NCBI RefSeq assembly: GCF_000719865.1
Contig: NZ_JOID01000059.1
Location: 1 to 10,432, forward strand
Reading direction: 5' to 3'
Length of the DNA stretch: 10,432 nucleotides
From: Streptomyces albus subsp. albus
GTDB taxonomy: Bacteria > Actinomycetota > Actinomycetes > Streptomycetales > Streptomycetaceae
Made by a program: the position numbers and the translations under genes. This document shows positions 6,437 through 10,432 of this stretch, one piece after another. The notes beneath the pieces are model-generated. The model made no database searches and had not been told where the DNA came from. It saw only the letters and a list, made by a program, of their open reading frames with translations. Every line of letters starts with the position of its first letter. Position 1 is the first letter of the stretch.

Positions 6437-6882
6437 GGCGCGATGTGCTGCGCAGCGGGCAGGTCGCCGAGGCGGCCGGGGTGAACACCCAGACCCTGCG
6501 CTACTACGAGCGGCGCGGTCTGCTGGCCGAACCGGAGCGCAGCCCGGGCGGCCACCGTCTGTACGGGCAGGGGGCGGTGACCGTGCTGCGCGTGATCAAA
6601 GCCGCCCAGCGCCTGGGCTTCACGCTGGAGGAGGTCGCCGGGCTGCTGGAAGCCGGCCGTCACCGTCACGGCCGCCCCGTCGCGGGACTCCGGGAGCGCG
6701 CGGCCGGGAAACTCGACGAGGTCGACGCGAGGATCGCGGATCTGACCGCCATCCGCGAGGCCTTGGCCGCGGCCGTGGCCGCCGGGTGTGACGACCTGGC
6801 CGTATGCGCCGGAAGCGCCTGCTGTCCCATCCCCTTCACCGGCCTCGCCGAGGAGCCCCGCCATGCCGGATCCCGCCGCTGA
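6433..6882 (+). CDS. MerR-family transcriptional regulator with Cys-rich sensor end
   Basis: This 149-residue protein is a MerR-type dimeric activator/repressor. The N-terminal winged helix-turn-helix is clear: SGQVAEAAGVNTQTLRYYE (8-26), RRGLL, then the wing SPGGHRLY and the second helical pair with LGFTLEEVAGLL. A long dimerisation helix follows (about 80-118). The C-terminus has Cys119, Cys125, Cys130 and Cys131 in CDDLAVCAGSACCPIPF, like the metal-sensing loops of MerR/ZntR/CueR relatives, so a soft metal or a reactive thiol compound is a likely inducer; which one cannot be read from sequence. Its ATG overlaps the preceding stop (ATGA), and its end overlaps the mmuM start by 20 bases. The operator at 5928-5959 is a plausible target. 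Confidence 0.9.
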   Translation: MRRDVLRSGQVAEAAGVNTQTLRYYERRGLLAEPERSPGGHRLYGQGAVTVLRVIKAAQRLGFTLEEVAGLLEAGRHRHGRPVAGLRERAAGKLDEVDARIADLTAIREALAAAVAAGCDDLAVCAGSACCPIPFTGLAEEPRHAGSRR

Positions 6883-7915
6883 CCCCCGCTCCCTCGCCGC
6901 CGCCCTCGCGGGCGGGACCGTCGTCCTCGACGGGGGGCTGTCCAACCAGCTCGCCGCCCAGGGCTGCGACCTGACCGACCCGCTCTGGTCGGCGCGGCTG
7001 CTGGCGGACGACCCCGGGCAGATCGAGGCCGCCCACACTGCCTATCTCCGGGCGGGCGCCCGGGTCCTCATCACCGCGAGCTACCAGGCCACCTTCGAGG
7101 GTTTCGCGCGGCGCGGCCTCGGGCGGGCGGAGACCGCCGGACTGCTGTGCCGCAGCGTGCGGTTGGCGCGCCGGGCGGCGGAGCGGAGCGCGGTGGAACG
7201 CGGCGCCGCGGAGGGGGGCACGGCGGGCGAGGAGATCCACGTCGCCGCGTCCGTCGGGCCGTACGGGGCGATGCTCGCCGACGGCAGCGAATACCGGGGC
7301 CGGTACGGGCTGAGCGTGCGCGCGCTGGAACGGTTCCACCGGCCGCGGATCGAGGCGCTGGCCGAGGCCGGGCCGGACGCGCTGGCCCTGGAGACCGTCC
7401 CGGACACGGACGAGGCGGAGGCCCTGCTCGCCGCGGCCGAGGGCACGGGCCTGCCCGTCTGGCTGTCGTACACGGTCTCCGGTGCGGCGACCCGGGCCGG
7501 GCAGCCGCTCGCCGAGGCGTTCCGGGTCGCCGCCGGCCGGGAGCAGGTGATCGCGGTGGGCGTCAACTGCTGTGATCCGCGCGACGCGGACGGGGCGGTG
7601 GAGCTCGCCGCCCGGGTGACCGGCAAGCCCGTCGTCGTCTACCCGAACAGCGGCGAGACCTGGGACGCCGCGGCCCGCGACTGGCGCGGGCCGGTCACCT
7701 ACGATCCGGCGCGCGCCCCCGCCTGGCGGGACGCCGGCGCACGGCTGATCGGCGGCTGCTGCCGGGTGGGCCCCGAGCGGATCGCGGCCGTGGGCCGGAG
7801 CCTGGCTGCTGGGGCTGCTGGGGCTGCCGGGGCGGCCGGGCTTGGCAGGGGCGCCGGGCTTGCCGGGCCTGCTGGGGCCGCCGGAGCGGCGGATCGGCCG
7901 GAGCCGCAGGAGTGA
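6863..7915 (+). CDS. mmuM: homocysteine S-methyltransferase (MmuM type)
   Basis: This 350-residue zinc enzyme transfers a methyl group from S-methylmethionine (or S-adenosylmethionine) to homocysteine, giving methionine. The barrel opens with VVLDGGLSNQL (20-30), and TASYQATFEGF and ETVPDTDEA follow. The three zinc-binding cysteines are visible: Cys236 in GVNCC and Cys299-Cys300 in IGGCCR, equivalent to the NC...GGCC pattern of E. coli MmuM. The start at 6863 has GAGGAG (6850-6855) seven bases upstream and lies inside the end of the MerR gene. The final 35 or so residues are an Ala/Gly repeat tail (AAGAAGAAG) not needed by the fold. Linkage to a Cys-rich MerR regulator suggests control by metal or sulfur stress, which is inference. 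The exact methyl donor is uncertain. Confidence 0.92.
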   Translation: MPDPAADPRSLAAALAGGTVVLDGGLSNQLAAQGCDLTDPLWSARLLADDPGQIEAAHTAYLRAGARVLITASYQATFEGFARRGLGRAETAGLLCRSVRLARRAAERSAVERGAAEGGTAGEEIHVAASVGPYGAMLADGSEYRGRYGLSVRALERFHRPRIEALAEAGPDALALETVPDTDEAEALLAAAEGTGLPVWLSYTVSGAATRAGQPLAEAFRVAAGREQVIAVGVNCCDPRDADGAVELAARVTGKPVVVYPNSGETWDAAARDWRGPVTYDPARAPAWRDAGARLIGGCCRVGPERIAAVGRSLAAGAAGAAGAAGLGRGAGLAGPAGAAGAADRPEPQE

Positions 7916-7941
7916 TCAGAGCCGCCGGTGCCGCCGGTGTT

Positions 7942-7968
7942 GCCGGGCCTCCCGGCGCCCCCGGCGCC
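7942..7968. terminator. candidate terminator after mmuM
   Basis: GCCGGG-CCT-CCCGGC (7942-7956) makes a perfect 6-bp stem with a 3-base loop. The overlapping GGCGCC-CCC-GGCGCC (7954-7968) makes a second one. They lie 27 bases after the mmuM stop and before the hen1 promoter. There is no T-tract. The area is a GCCGGN-rich low-complexity stretch, so some pairing is expected by composition. Confidence 0.3.
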
Positions 7969-8011
7969 TCCGGGCCGTGAAATCCCGTGGTCGGGCGCGG
8001 GGTCGTCCGGC

Positions 8012-8017
8012 GATACT
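8012..8017 (+). promoter_or_regulatory. hen1: candidate -10 box for a leaderless hen1 transcript
   Basis: GATACT ends six bases before the GTG at 8024, placing transcription start at the initiation codon. It departs from TANNNT at the first base. TGGTCG at 7988-7993, with an 18-base spacer, is a weak -35. No Shine-Dalgarno sequence precedes the GTG, which favours a leaderless mRNA. Confidence 0.4.
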
Positions 8018-8023
8018 CACACG

Positions 8024-10284
8024 GTGTTCCTGACCATCGGCACCACCGGCACCCCGGACCGTCCCGCGACCGACCTCGGCTTTCTGCTGCACAAGCATCC
8101 CGACCGGGCGCAGGCGTTCTCCACCGCCCACGGCACGGCGCACGTCCTCTACCCCGAGGCGTCCGCCGAGCGCTGCACGGCCGCGCTGCTGCTGGAGGTG
8201 GACCCGGTCGCGCTGGTCCGCCGCGCCAGGGGACGGGACCGCGGTCCGTCGCCCGACGGCGCGCTCGCGCAGTACGTCAACGACCGCCCGTACGCGGCCT
8301 CCTCCCTGCTCGCCGTCGCCCTCGGCAAGGTCTTCGCCAGCGCCCTCAAGGGCCGCTGCGAGGCCCGCCCGGAACTGCCGGGGCGGGTCCTGCCGCTGCG
8401 GATCGAGGTTCCGGCGCTCTCGGCGCGGGGCGGGCCGGCGCTCGTACGGCGGCTGTTCGAGCCGCTGGGCTGGACGGTCACGGCCGAGCCGGTGCCCCTG
8501 GACGAGCGGTTCCCCGAGTGGGGCGACTCCCGCTACGTCCGGCTGGTGCTGGAAGGGGAGCACCAACTGGCTGACGCGCTGCGTCAGTTGTACGTCCTGC
8601 TGCCGGTCCTCGACGACGCCAAGCACTACTGGGTGGCCCCGGACGAGGTGGACAAGCTGCTCCGCTCCGGCGCGGGCTGGCTGCCCGGCCACCCGGAGCG
8701 CGAGCTGATCGCCGGCCGCTATCTGACGCGCCGCCGGGGACTGGCCCGGCAGGCGCTGGAACGGCTGGCCCTGGCACGGCTGGCGGAGGCGGACGACAGC
8801 GAGCCGGAGGAGTTCGACAACGCCGTGGCGGACGACGCGCCGGAGGACGCCGGACCGGAGGACGCCGCGCCGGATGAGGCCGGACCCGAGGGCGTGGGGC
8901 AGGCCGGTCAGGCCGACGCCGGGCGAGCCGCGGGAGCCGCAGGCGTTTCCGGCGCGCCGAGCGTCGGGGCCCGTACGGACCCGCCCGCCGGGAGGTCTGC
9001 CGTGGGGCGGGTCGGTGCCGGGGGGAGCGGCGCGGAAACGGGTGCGGGAACGGCTGCGGACGCGCCCGGTACCGGAGGTGCGGCTTCCGCCGGGGCCCCC
9101 GTCGCTGCTCCGGTCCCGAGCGCGACCGCCGCCGCTGCTCCGGGTCCGCCTGTCATGGCCACTGGCGCTGCTCCGGTGCCGACCGCTACCGCCACCACCG
9201 GCGCGGCCCCGGTCCCGAGCGCGACCGCTGCCGCGCTCCCGAGCGCTGCCACTACCGCTGCCTCCGCCGCCGGGACCGAGGGCGCCGACGCCGGCGAGCG
9301 ACCGGTGCCCCTCGCCGTGCGGCGGCGCGAGGCGATCCTCGCCGCGCTGCGCGACTGCGGCGCGGCCCGGGTGCTCGATCTCGGCTGCGGTCAGGGCCAG
9401 TTGGTGGCCGCGCTGCTGTCCGACCCCCGGTTCACGGAGATCGTCGGCATGGACGTGTCCCCGCGCGCCCTGCGGGTGGCCGCACGCCGCCTGCGGCTGG
9501 AACGGATGGGCGAGCGCCAGGCCGGACGCGTCCAGCTGATCCAGGGGTCCCTCGCCTACACCGACGCCCGGCTGCGCGGCTATGACGCGGCCGTGCTCAG
9601 CGAGGTGGTGGAGCATGTCGATCCGCCGCGGCTGCCCGCCTTGGAGCACGCGGTGTTCGGGGCGGCCCGGCCGCGGACCGTCGTCGTCACCACGCCCAAC
9701 GCCGAGTACAACGTGCGCTGGGAGAGCCTCCCCGCCGGGCATGTCCGCCACCACGACCACCGCTTCGAGTGGGACCGGGCCGCCTTCCGCGCCTGGGCGC
9801 GGCGGGTGGCGGAACGCCACGGCTACGAGGTCGCGTTCGCGCCCGTCGGCCCCGACGACCCGGAGGTGGGCCCGCCCACCCAGCTCGCCCGCTTCACCCT
9901 GCCCGCCGCCGCACCGGAGCGGACGGACCAGGCGGGGCGCCTGGGGACGGCGCCGAGGGACGCGGGCACCGCGTCTTCCGGGGCCGCGATCCCGGTGACC
10001 TCCGGCGCCGGAAGTCCGGCGACCTCAGACGCCACGGCGACGACCTCGGTGGCCTCCGGCAGCACGGGCCCGGCTTCCGCCGCCACCGGTCCGCCGCCCG
10101 CCGCCCCTGACCCGGCACCTGCCGGCTCCGGCGGCACGGAACCGCCGCCCGCCGCTCCGGATCCGGCGCCGGCAACGCCAGCCGGCGCGGCCACGGCCAT
10201 GGCCCCCGGAAGCATCGCCCCGGTCCGCACCACCAGCCCGGCCCCCGCGGCCACCACCACGACCCCGGAGGAGGCGACGACGGC

Positions 10285-10288
<4 letters not shown>
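8024..10288 (+). CDS. hen1: bacterial Hen1 RNA 3'-terminal ribose 2'-O-methyltransferase, expanded
   Basis: Bacterial Hen1 methylates the 2'-OH at the 3' end of ribotoxin-cleaved RNA before Pnkp seals it, so the repaired site resists recutting. Residues 1-258 are the bacteria-specific N-terminal domain (FLTIGTTGTPDRPATDLGFL, GTAHVLYPEA, then YVNDRPYAASSLLAVALGK), which in studied systems activates the Pnkp ligase. The methyltransferase spans about 425-625: SAM motif DLGCGQG (452-458), the metal-site ExxEH with Glu527, Glu530 and His531, and RHHDHRFEW (575-583) supplying the remaining His. At 754 residues it is far longer than the usual 460-500. A linker of about 165 residues (about 260-424) and a tail of about 125 are Ala/Pro/Gly/Thr-rich and probably disordered. 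GTG 8024 is chosen because conserved homology begins there. The stop overlaps the next gene as ATGA. Confidence 0.95.

Positions 10289-10432
<144 letters not shown>

Noticed and set aside
7928..8023. Earlier start for Hen1 adding 32 residues
   Set aside because: The added sequence is Pro/Gly/Ala-rich intergenic repeat; conserved Hen1 sequence begins at the GTG at 8024.
7916..9820. 634-codon open frame on the minus strand
   Set aside because: It is antisense to Hen1, whose catalytic motifs are intact; the translation has no recognisable domain.

Overview
The window is very GC-rich actinobacterial DNA with the codon use, GTG/ATG starts and gene content of Streptomyces or a close relative. No rRNA, tRNA, insertion sequence or CRISPR array was seen. 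Genes are identified by recognising families in translated sequence; no database search was run.

Layout. Positions 1-1346 hold no convincing gene, only low-complexity DNA: a hexamer tract (331-360) and an unusual 8-base minisatellite (663-871). From 1347 come a SepF-family cell-division paralogue, then an ABC/SMC-type ATPase whose Gly-rich tail overlaps the start of a MazG-type nucleotide pyrophosphohydrolase. A 119-base gap with a perfect Streptomyces-type DnaA box precedes a small uncharacterised actinobacterial protein (probably DUF6099). That gene converges on a luciferase-like F420-dependent oxidoreductase on the minus strand (4706-5629), with a candidate bidirectional terminator between them.

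From 5928 a promoter with MerR-type architecture (about 20-base spacer with a dyad inside) drives a tightly packed plus-strand operon: a Cys-containing small protein with a tetrapeptide-repeat insertion, a MerR-family regulator with a Cys-rich C-terminus, and a zinc-dependent homocysteine S-methyltransferase (MmuM type). The overlaps and the operator suggest an autoregulated metal- or thiol-responsive unit.

From 8024 to the end is the bacterial Hen1 RNA 2'-O-methyltransferase, overlapping by ATGA a downstream gene that runs off the window. By context this is Pnkp, the kinase-phosphatase-ligase partner in repair of ribotoxin-cleaved RNA. This Hen1 is much longer than usual because of an Ala/Pro/Gly-rich linker and tail. 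The last 52-53 bases are pure C and are probably an assembly or sequencing artefact at a contig end.

Two themes recur. First, low-complexity expansions are attached to several otherwise normal genes (ATPase tail, Cys protein, MmuM tail, Hen1 linker and tail) and occur in non-coding DNA. Second, two genes (ATPase and hen1) have a TANNNT-like -10 box exactly six bases before the start codon, as expected for leaderless transcripts.
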